Notes under the pieces: generated by a model
Databases searched by the model: none
Told to the model about the DNA's origin: nothing
The model's input: the letters and a program-made list of their open reading frames with translations, nothing else
Made by a program: the position numbers and the translations under genes
Shown: positions 26,032 to 38,500 of the stretch, piece after piece
How positions within the stretch are numbered: the first letter of the stretch is position 1
Layout of the letters: the number at the start of each line of letters is the position of its first letter
Source: Polytrichum commune
Taxonomy: Eukaryota > Streptophyta > Polytrichopsida > Polytrichales > Polytrichaceae
Assembly: GCA_950295325.1 (NCBI GenBank)
Contig: OX485803.1
Location: 45,523,554 to 45,587,553, forward strand
Direction: 5' to 3'
DNA: 64,000 nt

Positions 26032-27272
26032 GGGGCTCTTCTCACCGCCGCCGCGCCCGAATTGGCATGGAGGGAGGGAGGGTTGCGAATTGCGTGAGCG
26101 AGTGGGAGATTTTGTTTGGCGAACGTTGTGTGTTTTGGGGGGAGCGAATTGTGTGATGTTGCTTTGCCTGTGGTTTGTGCTTCGCTTGTTGCCTTGCTTT
26201 CTTCCGACCACCAGTGACCTTTATCGTCGCAGGCAAGCGCAACGCCACCTGTCGATGTGGCCTCTTCATTCTATCTGCATCCACAACTAGTGGTGGGCCC
26301 CGCGTCTGGGTATGAGTGGATGGATGGATGGATAGATGGATGGATGAATGAAAGATATGGACTAGATAACTACTGTAGCGAAAGGATAGTGGGTGACGAG
26401 TCATACTTACTCGAGCAGCTTCTTGGTCATAATCAATCAGTTCATGGACAGAATTTGAGAAATCCGGATCATATCATGCATCTATGAATGAATATATATG
26501 TGTGACAAGTTTTGATAGTCCTTTTGCTCTTGGATGAGAAATCGGTTATGTACATCCGTAAAGAATTCGCAACTTTTTATATAGAATAACGACAAGGCAG
26601 TTTCTAAACGGAATTGCCCACCTTGATTGTTGGAGGACCTTCCGAATACATGAAGCATTGTTGGATTTCTCTTTGATTTTATCATGCCCTTGTATGGCAT
26701 AATCTACCCCCACGTGCCACCATGCAGTTCTAATGTGTAGAATACATTAGTCACACCCACAATGCAATTCCACGGGTGGGAATGCACCAAGCAACGAAAA
26801 TGGGTTGGGCAAGAGAAGAAAACGAAGCATTGTTTTTTATAGAGTAAAATGCCTCGAGTGGGCTTTCCATGCATCTAAGGTCATTGAGGCCTTGAGCTCT
26901 CGGCCCCAACCTCATTGCCGGTACAACATATGCTTATCAATAACTTTGCCAAACTTGGATGATGTAGCCCCATAAGTTGGAAGTGTTCATCGATCATATA
27001 CATTAATCTTGTGCACAATAGAAGATAAACAATTTGTACAATCAAAGTACAACAATTCTCACCATTGGATATCTTGGATAAACAAAGGAGGAGCCATGAA
27101 AAACCTTACAAAACTTCATACATTCGATTGTAATGACCACTCAATATCAATGGAGCTATGTGTCAATGGCACTTTGTAGTTCCCATGGCACTTCTACATA
27201 TGGTGATCCACCCATAGTGATAAGAAACACATTGGATTCCTTGACCACCTAAATAAAGCTTGCAAAGAGTAC
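26032..27272. other. LETM1-like promoter region and start of gene desert
   Basis: No gene recognised. The first few hundred bases should hold the promoter of the minus-strand LETM1-like gene. A GGAT-type microsatellite lies at 26,317-26,350. Confidence 0.45.
26317..26350. repeat. (GGAT)n microsatellite
   Basis: An imperfect run of TGGA/TAGA/TGAA tetramers, about eight units. GGATGGAT words also recur in the tandem array at 27.8-28.6 kb. Confidence 0.9.
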
Positions 27273-27455
27273 TACATAACGTTGTAAAGCAGTGTGCGTT
27301 CATTCATGTGGGTCCTAAGAATATATATGACCATGGGATGTCCCAACCCAATGCATATTAAGTATGAGTCTCCTTGCACTAGGTTGGGACATCTCATGGT
27401 TATATTCTCAGGGCCCACATGAACAAACACGCATTGCTTAATAACGTTATGTATG
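27273..27455. repeat. Long inverted repeat (hairpin, ~77-bp arms)
   Basis: The left arm (about 27,273-27,349) contains CATGTGGGTCCTAAGAATAT and GGGATGTCCCAACC. The right arm (about 27,380-27,455) is its imperfect reverse complement, with GGTTGGGACATCTC and ATATTCTCAGGGCCCACATG. The loop is about 30 nt. Arm identity is about 80% by eye. It could be a small foldback element or a hairpin-RNA locus. No coding capacity. Confidence 0.8.
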
Positions 27456-27764
27456 ACATCACCGAAAGAAGTATGGTGATGGAAATTAGTCAACAATCTT
27501 GGGTTTGATTGTGTTAGCATAAACTAAACATCACTTGTGTGTTGTATGCTGCAACCAAAAATGAATAAAAAATAAAGTAGATCTCCAGTTGCAAGGGAAA
27601 CCGATCTAGTGGTTGTTGACATGGAGGTGATAATTTTCCAGCATCATCTGCTCCCCAACATTCACTTGATTGAAGAGTCCAAAGGTATGGATGCCCTCCT
27701 CATAGACAATACATAGTTTGAACATCTTTTCCAAGCTTTTTCATACCTTTAGAATATCAAGGGT

Positions 27765-28612
27765 TGTGACCATGAAATTATGAGGGGCCTTGAAACCCAT
27801 TTGAAGGCCGTATCATGGAGATTTAAGAATTGAATGTTGTGGGAATGTTGTGTGCTCGTGGACTTTCAAGTCTAGTGTAGGGAGATATGCGACCAGGCTT
27901 TCAACCAAAAACTAAAATGTCATTAACATCTTATTCATGGATGGATGGATAAGATGGATATGTTTACCCAAAACCAACATTAATTGCCATTTTACATTAT
28001 GGCCAAAGGCCATGACCATGTAAATCTGAGGGCCCTTGAATCTCATATGAAGGCAGATAGCATGGAATAATGAAATTGTATGTTGTGTGGTCATGGGCTT
28101 TGAAGTGTATTATAAAGAAATGCGGCCAAGCTCTCAACTAAACATTCTTTTCACTACCATCCTATTCATGAATGGATGGATATGCATGCCCAAAACCAAC
28201 TATGAGGACAAATTTACACCATGATCAAAGGCCATGACCATGAAATTGTGGGGGCCTTGAACCTTCATCCGTAGACTGTACAATTGGGGGGAGGGGAAGA
28301 ATTTTTTTATTTATTTTAAATCTAAATTCTATGTGGAAACGGGAGTTCAAGTGTAATTTGAAGACTTGCATGATTGGGCTCTCAACCAAACACTATAATT
28401 TCACTATCCTATTCACGGATGGATGATGCTTAGAACCAACGTTCAAGGCCATTGTACACTACATGCAAGGGATGTGACCATGAAATTGTCAAGACCCTTA
28501 AAACTCATCCAGGTTGTACCCTGGAATATTGAGGTTGGATTTTGTGTGGTCACCCGGGCTCTCAACCAAAAGTTGTTTCAATGCCATTCTTTTCATGTGG
28601 ACCCTTCTAACC
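27765..28612. repeat. Diverged tandem array, ~240-bp unit, about four copies
   Basis: Landmarks recur in order. GACCATGAAATT(A/G)TG-like words occur near 27,770, 28,014, 28,236 and 28,478. Each is followed by GGCCTTGAA or a variant, then a CTCTCAACCAAA-type word, then TATTCATGGATGGATGG. Spacing is about 222-245 bp. The copies are diverged and the region has no open frame worth calling. Confidence 0.8.
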
Positions 28613-30478
28613 AATAAGTTGTAACAAATCAAGGGTCATGATATTCCATTTATGTGATAGCACTAAAGTTCTCCACGACAACCTTTATTATAGTTTGTTC
28701 ATTGCGACTTGCAACAAGACTTGTACAAATAAATATATTTGATTGTCAACATGAAGTTTGCAGTTCATGGACAATTTTGGGAAAGTTTGCAAACAAATTA
28801 ACTTTTTATCTATTTTTCAACTAAGAGTTACAATAGACAAGTCATAATAGATGAATGAAATAAATGAGGTTTCTTCTAATGAAACCTCAACTCTATCAAA
28901 TAGGCTTGACGCAAAATTTGGTAGACCATGAAACATTGTCTATTGCATACCATGCAAGATTATTATGCCATCTGCATGAGTGCCCCCTTGGAGGTTATTT
29001 GCAATCTTCAATGGAGCTCAAATGCAAGGGTTTGTTATGCATTTCGACATGGATTTCCTCTATATCTTTGTCAATTGGGTCAGACTAAATTGGTCGGTCT
29101 TTTAAATCAACCAAGTTTTGTTTCTCAATCGTCTGAAAAGGAGTCTAAGTGTTAGATTCCATATAGATAATGGTTTTCTTTATGTGTTCTCCATTGTTGA
29201 TGCCAATAGCATGCAATAAACAAAGACGAGACACTTATAGTGACAATCATGGCACTTTTAAGGCCACCGTGTTGACTTTGTCCACTAGGGTAGAGTCTAA
29301 GCAATGACTCCCCGACAACAACATATGAAGGTTCAATGTATTATCTACAACTTTTTTTACACTAACTTTTTGCAATGAATATCTAGGAAAGCATGGGTTT
29401 GTCTGAGATTCACATCATAAGGGTTTGAAAATTCAGACATGTGTGTGTGTGTGTGTATCTCTTTTGTTTTTAGATACAATATATTTATAATATAGAGGTC
29501 TTAATTTTTAGAGCTTGTGCCTTAATGAGGTGTGAATGGGGCTGAAATATTTGGGCATACTCCATGTAGTTATAAATAACATATTAGCTTTTACTTTTTA
29601 AATATATATGTGGGGTTCTAAAATTCCAGACCTCATGTGCCAATGGGTGTGAAACCCATATGCCCAAAGCTGTGTGAATTTTTCAATACCTTGTGCCTTA
29701 AGAAGGTGGGAACAGGGTTGAAAATTTTGGACAAACTTCATGTACTCTCTCTATATATATACAGACGGGGGTTTGAATTTTTAGACCCCTTGTTTGGTGA
29801 ATTTATGATCTAGATGGGATTTGATCTTAGCATTTTTAATCTTGCTTGCACTTTTGTTGTTTATTTTCTTAGATTGCACTAAATGTAAGGAAACATTTAG
29901 TGCAGTAAAACATGTTTAACTTGTGTTTTCTTTTGGAAATAACTATTTTAAATTTATATTATTTTTACTTGCACAATAATTTATTATTAACATGTAATAC
30001 TTTCACATAAATTTTTAGAGGGAAGCTAAAAATTTGAGGGTAGGTTTTATTGATTCATAATTTTTCAAAGAACAATTGTGATTGATGCAAATACATTCTA
30101 CTAAACCATATCCAATAATTCATCCAAGAGCATAAAAGGTTATAAGAACTTGTCATAATTTGTCATTCATGCACTACACCGGTTTCGTTAAAAGTGCACA
30201 TAAGCATGTGCTTTTTTTTGGGGGGGGGGGTTTATTTCTGATATTTTATTCTCAAATTTTGAAATGAATATGCAATAAATTTGTACTTTGGCATAAATAC
30301 TTTCAAATATTATTAGTTTCAAATAATTTGAAAACAAGCCTTATATATATTATACGATTGTCATATTCATATTGTGTTTCACCTTTTTAGTCAAATATTC
30401 TTAATATATGAAATAAATCAAAGGAGTAAAACACATCCCTTTGTGCATAAGTTAAAATTTATTGTTTGTGGATTGAAT
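28613..30478. other. AT-rich intergenic DNA
   Basis: No gene recognised. A (GT)n run lies at 29,441-29,457 and a T/G homopolymer junction near 30,211-30,231. Phrases such as CTTGTGCCTTA with GGTG and GGGTTGAAA recur loosely between 29,510 and 29,780, suggesting further old repeat copies. Confidence 0.4.
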
Positions 30479-31085
30479 GAGTAGTGCGACACATGCACCT
30501 CACCCTTTGGCTAAAAACATGAAAATAAATTGAAACTAAGTGGCACAACAAATGCTTCATCATGGAAGCAATAACATTGAAGTTGATGATTCCAAAGAAA
30601 ATAACAACATAATTGTGTCATCTTATTAAAATCAATAAAGTCAGACAAAGGAGTGAGGCATGTGCCTCATCCTTCATAAATATATTTTTGAAATCTGTAA
30701 ATTGAAACAAACACTAGTAGAAACATATTAAGTTGAGATTACCGTAGACATGGTGGTAAACCTAACAAATTCATAAAATAATCTAGTATTCAAATTGCAT
30801 GTGTCTTAGTTTAATACCACAAGCTTAAAAAAATTAAATTAAAATAAATTAAAATAAAAACCAGGTTTGTTAGTAAGGGTGAGGCATGTTCCCCACTCTA
30901 AAACCACAAGTTCAAAAAAATCAATTTTGTCAACAACGGTGAGGCATGTGCCTTGCTCTAAAAACACAAGTTCAAAAACATAGAGATTTTTTTGACAAGG
31001 GTGAGGCATGTGCCTTTGTTTTAAAACCTCTAATTGAAAGAAATCCAGATTTGTTAACAAAGGTGAGGCATGTGCCTCATCCTAA
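30479..31085. repeat. Minisatellite, ~61-bp unit with quasi-palindromic GTGAGGCATGTGCCTC core
   Basis: The core GTGAGGCATGTGCCT or a variant appears at about 30,879, 30,939, 31,001 and 31,063, a spacing of 60-62 bp. The bases between copies are similar (ACAAGTTCAAAAA..., TTTGTTAACAA). Isolated earlier copies lie near 30,485 and 30,653. The core is nearly self-complementary. No coding potential is evident. Confidence 0.85.
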
Positions 31086-31984
31086 AAGTACAAGTTCGAA
31101 ATTTTAGAATTATTAATAAGGGGTGATACAAATTTTTAAACTGAGGATGAGAAAAAATAAATTCAAAGTTTTGAAATTGGAAATGAGGGATACTAATTTC
31201 GAACGTTTTTAAATGAGGGTGAGGATCACACATTTCAAAGTTTTCAAAATGAGGACGAGGTATTTATTACTAAAATTTTAGATTGTGAACTACATATAAT
31301 AAGTATACGATGTTTTTTTAGTAATTAATAAATTATGTTAGTTTTTTCTAATCTAAATCTAAATCTAAAGGAAATTCAAGAACTAGGTACTTACCTCAAT
31401 GAAAGTGATGAATTGAAGTATACTTTGAGTTTGATTGAGAGTAAGCGTGAAATGCAATGCTAATTAAATCTTGATATGAGATTTGGAATTCGGGCACTTA
31501 TAGAAGTCGAAGGTAGTGTCAAAAGTTAGATGAGCAACAAATGAAGACATTGGAGTTGATTGTTGAAGTGTATTTGTAGGCGAACACGCAACAAGATGAT
31601 AGAGCTGTATTGACGAGAATCTATGGCAACAAGTTAGATGACTTAATATTAGTGAAACACCCTAAACTTTCGACACACAACAATCAAATCAAGGAGTGAG
31701 TGGGTACCAAGGAAAACAACATTGACGTCATAGATTACTAAAGTGAGAGAAAGTAGGCGCCGGAGTAGACACGTGTCCGAGAAGAGCAGTGGCATAGAAA
31801 AACAATGGGTAGACAAGAGCGAGAGAACTTGGCCTAAACCCTAAACAACGTTTTAGGTAAGTTTGAATGTGCAATTGTAAACTTTATATGTGTTGACCAA
31901 GCTTGTATTGTTCTACCATGCACAAATTTAAGAATTTAGACTTGAAATTTTTTGAGTGCGCCAGTGGCGCCGTTCTACTTGTAT
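31086..31984. other. Spacer between two related minisatellites
   Basis: No gene recognised. AT-rich DNA with a few loosely repeated phrases (AAATGAGG, TTTTGAAAT) between 31,130 and 31,270. Confidence 0.4.
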
Positions 31985-32530
31985 GCAAACCCTCTATAAC
32001 AATAATTAGCCACACCCTTATAATAGTAATTAGCTTTGTTTGGTTCAGTATGGATGAGACATAAGCCACGCGCTTTATAATAATAATTAGTTTTGCTCGG
32101 GTTTGAGGGGGTGATGCATATGCTACACCTTGTATAGCCATAATTAGTTTTGCTCAGGTTCAAAGAGGTGAGGCATATGCCACACCTTGTATAAGCTGTA
32201 ATTAGTTTTGTTCAACTCTGAAGGGGTGGGGCACATGCCACACCCTTAATATCAATCATTTTTTTTGTTCAAGTTTGTGGGGGTGATGCACATGCTACAC
32301 CGTCTTTAACGGTAATTAGTTTTGCTCAGGTTTGAAGGGGTGAGGCACATGTTACATCCTTTATAAGGATAATTAATTGTGTTCATGTTTGAGGGGGCAA
32401 GGTACATGTCACACCCTCTATAACAATAATTAGTTTTGTTCGGGTTTGAGAGGGTGAGGCACATGCCACATTCTCCAAATGAGTAAGTAATTTTCTTCAA
32501 GCATGAGGGAATGAGGCACGTTTCATACCT
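31985..32530. repeat. Minisatellite, ~58-60-bp unit, about nine copies, related core
   Basis: Each unit reads roughly GGTGAGGCACATGCCACACC, then CTTTATAAYAATAATTAG and TTTTGCTCAGGTTTGA. The AATTAG landmark falls near 32,003, 32,085, 32,142, 32,200, 32,313, 32,371 and 32,427. One copy near 32,253 has lost the landmark, and a weak one lies near 32,487. The core GAGGCAYATGCC matches that of the array 1 kb upstream. In one minus-strand frame the units translate as a repeated peptide with GCxMCLTPSN. I read this as a by-product of the repeat, not a gene. Confidence 0.88.
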
Positions 32531-35500
32531 TCAACTACACACAATAACTTATCAAATGGATTGTCAATTGAATCATACCTAATTATAATTTGATTAATGA
32601 CCAAGCACATTGAAATAAATGTACCCGTATTTATAATTTCTTTATTTATAACCAATACATGTTTAATATGGTCATATTTTCATCGAGATCTATGTGTTTG
32701 CAATAATTTGTTCATGTGCATATTTACATATTGAATTGCACTTCTAACGAAACCGGTGTTGTAGGTGCAATATCATCCTTTAATTCCTGCATTTTTATCC
32801 TCGAGTTGATCAATGATATCTGGTAATCAATTCGAGCTCATCACCGACCGCTCCAGCTCATCATCCACTCTCCTCTTATTGATAGTTTAGTTCCATATTG
32901 TCCAACACAAACTTGCTTTGGTATCATATGCAAATGCTAAGTTTCTAAAGAAATAAATACATGTTACAAGACAATGGTGGAGTTTTGCGGTGTATGACCT
33001 TGCTAATGAATGTAATAATGTCGTTCCTTGGAATTAATGTTTGGGTTTGAAGGGATTCTTGATTTATTTGTGGTTGTAGTATTGTTTGTCATTGTGTAAG
33101 CAATCAATGCCAAGAAGTCTTGGAGACACGAGGCTTATTTATGTCTTACCATCAATTTCCATGACAACAAGAAATATCTACCACATTTGTGTTTGAGTTA
33201 AGAGGACTAAGTTGATCAACACCTCAATATCACTACTAGCTGGGGACCCACCCTCTATAATAAAGTGCGTTAATCTTGGTCTTTATATATATTAAGTTAG
33301 GAAGCTAGAAGTACATATGGCACATCAATAAGGGCATAAGTGCATAATCATAGGTTGAAGGATTACAACATTGCTAGTATAAGAAGGAATACATCATAAG
33401 ATATATCATATCTCTAGTACATAGTTATGGTTATAAGTATGTCAAATTATGAGGTAATACACTTATTAGTCTCGAACAACACCAAGGGGTGGGCAATACC
33501 GGTGCAACCTTTAAAGATAGTATCATTGTTAACATGGTAGTAGGGCAATGTAGACTAGAAGGGGTAGCTAACAGAGGGGGTTACAAAGGTTGTGGCTGCA
33601 ACCTCAACATTGTCACATCGCAGTAGGCCGTTGGGTTATGATCGTCACATCATGTCATTTGTGGATGCCATGACAGAGGAATGTATTGAACATGTTAGTG
33701 ACATGGAGGAGGAGGGGGGAATGGGAGATGATAGGGGTATTTATAGACCTTCTATGCATGGTTCTACGTTGACTACATTAAATGTGCTCATTACTTTGTG
33801 GACATTGATTTCTGTGAGCAATTTCCTCTTATACTTCCATCTATGCCCAAAAACTGAAATTTGCCAATTTTTTGGCAATGCCTTCATTAATTTATTTCTC
33901 AAACCTACATGAATTCCATAAATATTGTATAAAGCATGCTCAACATTTGGAATATTATAAAATAATAATAAAATCAAATGTTGAATCTTATGACAATATT
34001 GAAGATTGTTTCTAAAACCTCATGCCAAGCTTGCGGTTGTTGATTCTAAAAGGAAAACAAGGCATTCATTAGGCTGACTACACTTTGTGTGAACTCCCCA
34101 CTTATATTATGATAAACAAAGATGTTATTATTTATGCCCAAAAATCCACGGTTATAGGATACTAGTGGGTGTATTTCCAAATAGTTTAATTCCCTCACCG
34201 CTCACATGATAGCACTCCTCGTGTGTTTCATATGCTATAAGAAGTGGGATTCGTGGTGTCTACTCAAACTCATCCACTGCAAAGGTGAAAAGGTAATGAT
34301 TTAATTTAAAATCCCATGCACGACCATTGTTAAACCAAGTTGACTCTAAAATAGCATCAGAGACCTCAAATTGGTGTAGCGGAATATAAATTAGAATGGG
34401 CTGACCCTCAACCTTACCAGGGGACTTGTTTCCACTAGAGCCCCTTCATCCACAATGGATGAGGTCACACAAACACCACGAATCCCAAGCCACAAGGAAC
34501 GTGTAGCCAATCAGCACATATATACCTCGGGGTCTACTGTAGGTATGTCCCGGAGAGCAAGTTACAAAGGTAGCCGGCTCCCTCACCCGTGGTGGGTTCG
34601 TACCTCTTCACTGCCTCCGAGGGCCGACCTTTCGAGAATCTGTGTTGGAAAGTCTCGTAAGCTTACTTGTGGGTCGAGTCCCAACTTCGAAGCTCTTTAC
34701 TCAAGTCCTTTTTCACCACTCGCGGCCAAAGCCAAAGCCATAAAGAAACCCAAAAGGAAGGGCGGTGCTTACACCATTGGAACTCAATCGACAATCTCTT
34801 GCACAAGTCCAAGCTTTTCGGAGAGGAGAAAACCTCTTTTAACATTGGGTTTAAAAGTCCACACCAATGAGGGTGGAATTATCAATGGTCGTAAATAGGC
34901 CACAATGTTGATGATTCTCATTGCAACGGCAAATATTGGCCATGGTATGATCTACTCATCATGTAGTCACTTGAGGGGGGGTTTATATTAGCGCCCCGGT
35001 CCAAAAAGCTTGAAGTGTGAGAACACCCCTCAAGGAACCTTACTTTTGGACTCAAGATTAGCCCCAAGCTTGAAGATCAGTTTCATGAACAAACCGACAA
35101 AAAATGACGAACGACCACCATAACTTGTCAGGAAACTTATGCCACATCAACATCACTTCAATTGTTCATACCTTGGACCCAAATCCTAGTGTCAACTCCT
35201 TGGGTCCTCAAAAAAATTCTTTGGTCTTGAACGCTAATGTAAACCAATCCTTTAGATTGCGACATATATGTATCAATCCATCTTATGAGAACAATGAACG
35301 GAAAGAACCAACTGATAGTTATGGATAAATAGGTTGAGTTTGAGACGTAAACGATTCAAATTCTAAATGTCATGAAATTCATGGACCCATATAGAGGAAC
35401 TTTGCATAATAATCCCAAATTTATTTATTTTATTTTTATTTAAAAGAACGAAAGATGCCAACATTTAACCGTTTGATCTTGGAAACACTAGGATCTCGAA

Positions 35501-38500
35501 GTTTCCGAAAGTCACACAAATGATGAGAACTTGGGAAGCATGAAATATGACGTCACAAAGAAAGGCTTTAGGCTAACATAACATGGGAAAATGGACTTGT
35601 CAATTGGGCCCTCTAGGGGCGGAATGTGCACCACTCCTATCTCTACCAAGAGTATCTTTTGCCACATGACCAAGGAATTGCTTTCATAAAAAATAAGATC
35701 GGGGTTACGGTTGAGCACAAGGCTCGAGATGTGCGTCCAAATTGCCTATGTATTAGCCAGTAATAAGAGTCCCCAGATCTTTATGTCACCCATATTGACC
35801 ACCTCCCATACGGAACACTCTTCCCATGTGTTTGGACACTTTTGGCTCTTGCCACCTTTTGATTCCATACTTGTTTTGTTTTCCACACTATAAAAGATGA
35901 GAAGTTGATGATATTCATTTCTTGCAGATTTTGCACAAGGAAATTACATTGCACATCTCTTGGGTTGCATTCCGTGGATTGGGTATCACATGAGCATGTT
36001 TATCTTTTACTTCTGGGATTCCTTGTTTATTGGGAGGCATTTAAGGTGTGTATCGTGAACTTTTCGACAATCAATTGGAAATTATCAAAGTTTTCTAATG
36101 ACAGATTCTTTCTTTGGAAAAAGACTATCATATAGTCACTTAACAATGTTATGGAGTCTATGGACATTGTGAACGTGGTCGATGAAATTACTTGCCGCTC
36201 AGCTACAAACCTCCCTTTGGCTACAATACAAAGCAACCCACACATATTCTACAGTTAGAACGAAGTTGAGATGGCTACTAAGGAGCTATGTGGTAGGGCG
36301 GTTGGCAAAGGAGGGGTTGGGTCGGTGACACCACTTGGTGATCGTCAATCATTAGATGTAGCCATCCCAATATCCATAGTGTAAGTTTGGCAGAATCCAT
36401 GGTTTTGGGATATGGCGAAGCCATACTGCTTCGTCCACCTCAGTAGTAAAACTTTGACAATGAGAATTGATTGTTTTAGTGCAAGGTGATGCCATGTTGA
36501 CATAGGACGAGTTTCATACGACTCCTATTTTGTTAAAAGAAGTATAAACCTCACAACAACCAATTTTGGTTTGGGTGAAAACTTTTTTTTTTCTCACCTA
36601 AACAAGTTGGGATATTACAAAGCATCTCCTTCTTAATCCCTGAAGACCAAGACATATGTTTTTGTCCGACAATCACCTATGCCCAACCATACCATCATAC
36701 ACATTTACATTATAATCTTATGCTTTTCGACACGTGAACGACTTAAAACATGTGTGAACAATCTCAACTTTACAAAGATGCAATTTGTTTAGTTAAATCT
36801 ACCATAAGAGGTGCCAATTTTCTTCAATGATAAGCTAAATTGGACTAATTTTTTATGCAATTTTGGGGAGATTTCGCTTCGGCCTTTAGGGGTTAAAGCC
36901 ATTTGGTTCCTCATGTTGTGAGAGCCTAATGAGAGAGTTTGGTGGAATGAAATGGGGGTGGATGACAACAGTAGGACACAACCAACTTGCCAAGGAACTC
37001 CTATAAATTTGCTCCTACATTTTTTGTTGAAATTTTGCCAAAACCTACCTCATTAAAGATGCCAGTCTTTACAAAAATCCATGATTGTTGTTGCAATTCA
37101 ACTTTGGATGACATTGCCAACATGTACCAAATTGAGAACAACTCTAGATTTATAAGATCTTTTGTTGATAATATGGAGGTGGATGACTACACTGCTTGAC
37201 ATAATGTCCCCATTCATGTAAGGGAAATATACCACAAAGGACCGCAAAAGGGACAATGTGGCTCACAATAACGTAAACATACGTTAGTGATAGGCAATCA
37301 CACCTTGAGGCAAGGGCCTTGTCCCCCACTTGCCTTAAGATAAGAGAGATGGCCTTCATCCAATTATTTTTTTGTATTGTGGCCTCTATGGTAGGCGTTA
37401 GAAAACTTTAGTACTTTACCCATGCTACATGACAAGCCATGGAGACCAATTTGATGAACTTGACATATCAATCTTATGTCGCCCTAAATCAAACATGTAG
37501 TGTAGTAGTATCCAATGGGGATGAGGGGAGAAACACCGGAAGATAAAGGAAAGCTCCTTCCTTCTCGGTTTAAGCTTACTTTCCATCAAATGCAAAGCGG
37601 GAAGTAGGTAGTGGAGATCCAATGGGAGGATCTTCTCCACCATGAACAACTCTTGTCACATGTCCCAAGCATGTAAAGGAACTTGTACAAAAACTCCATT
37701 CTCAAGATCGTAATATTTTCAATCCACTCGCAAGCTTTTGATTTGGTTGAGTTTACTTAACTTGTTTGGTCTCCCCGTAGAGAAGTGTCCCAATAGAAAA
37801 GCAATGGAGGTTATTTGGAAGAATATCTCCAAGGATCAATTGCACATCCAACGCCTTTTCAACTCCCTCTATGGCAAATCATGCATACTTGCTACATTTG
37901 AAAGCAATGTTGTTTCATTAAATCAACACACATGAGTCAAAAAATGTGATCCATAATATTTACCATCAATCCACATAGATGGTGTTGTAATCAATGATGC
38001 CATGAGACATTTGTTTATTAAATGACAAGTCATGAAGGCCGTTCTAAGAGAAGAAAAGAAAAACCAACGTCAGTCAATCCGACTTGAATTTCAGCCTATC
38101 GAGCCTACCTTGCTCAAGAGTCCCCTTGGTATATGCTAGGAGTTTTCTGCCTACCTTGTGGTAGGTGGGTGAAGGGCACTTTGATTAAGATGCAAGCATG
38201 TTCAATATTTATATCACGCATAATCAAATCCATAGTATGTTGTAGTTCAAGTCAATGTGGGCGAACTATTTTAGGGTAAAGCATCGCAATCGACCTCTTC
38301 AATGGAAAGTAAGTGCATTGATTCTGTCAGTAAGTTTGACATACAATTACAAAGAATCTATATTCTTGTAATTGGTACAATCCACACCAATTTGAAGCCA
38401 ATGTCAAGTACAACAATGAAACCATTTTCTTGTGGTGGGTGTTCACCACGTCAAATTTCTTGCATCCAATGTAATATGTAGTGTGAAACAATGTAATGTC

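Noticed and set aside
32306-32500. Minus-strand frame encoding a Cys-containing repeat peptide
   Set aside because: It is a by-product of translating the ~60-bp minisatellite. Stops occur in neighbouring units and there is no start or splice context.
34655-34690. GGGTCGAGTCCC, like a tRNA T arm
   Set aside because: No acceptor, D or anticodon arm can be drawn upstream at the right spacing.
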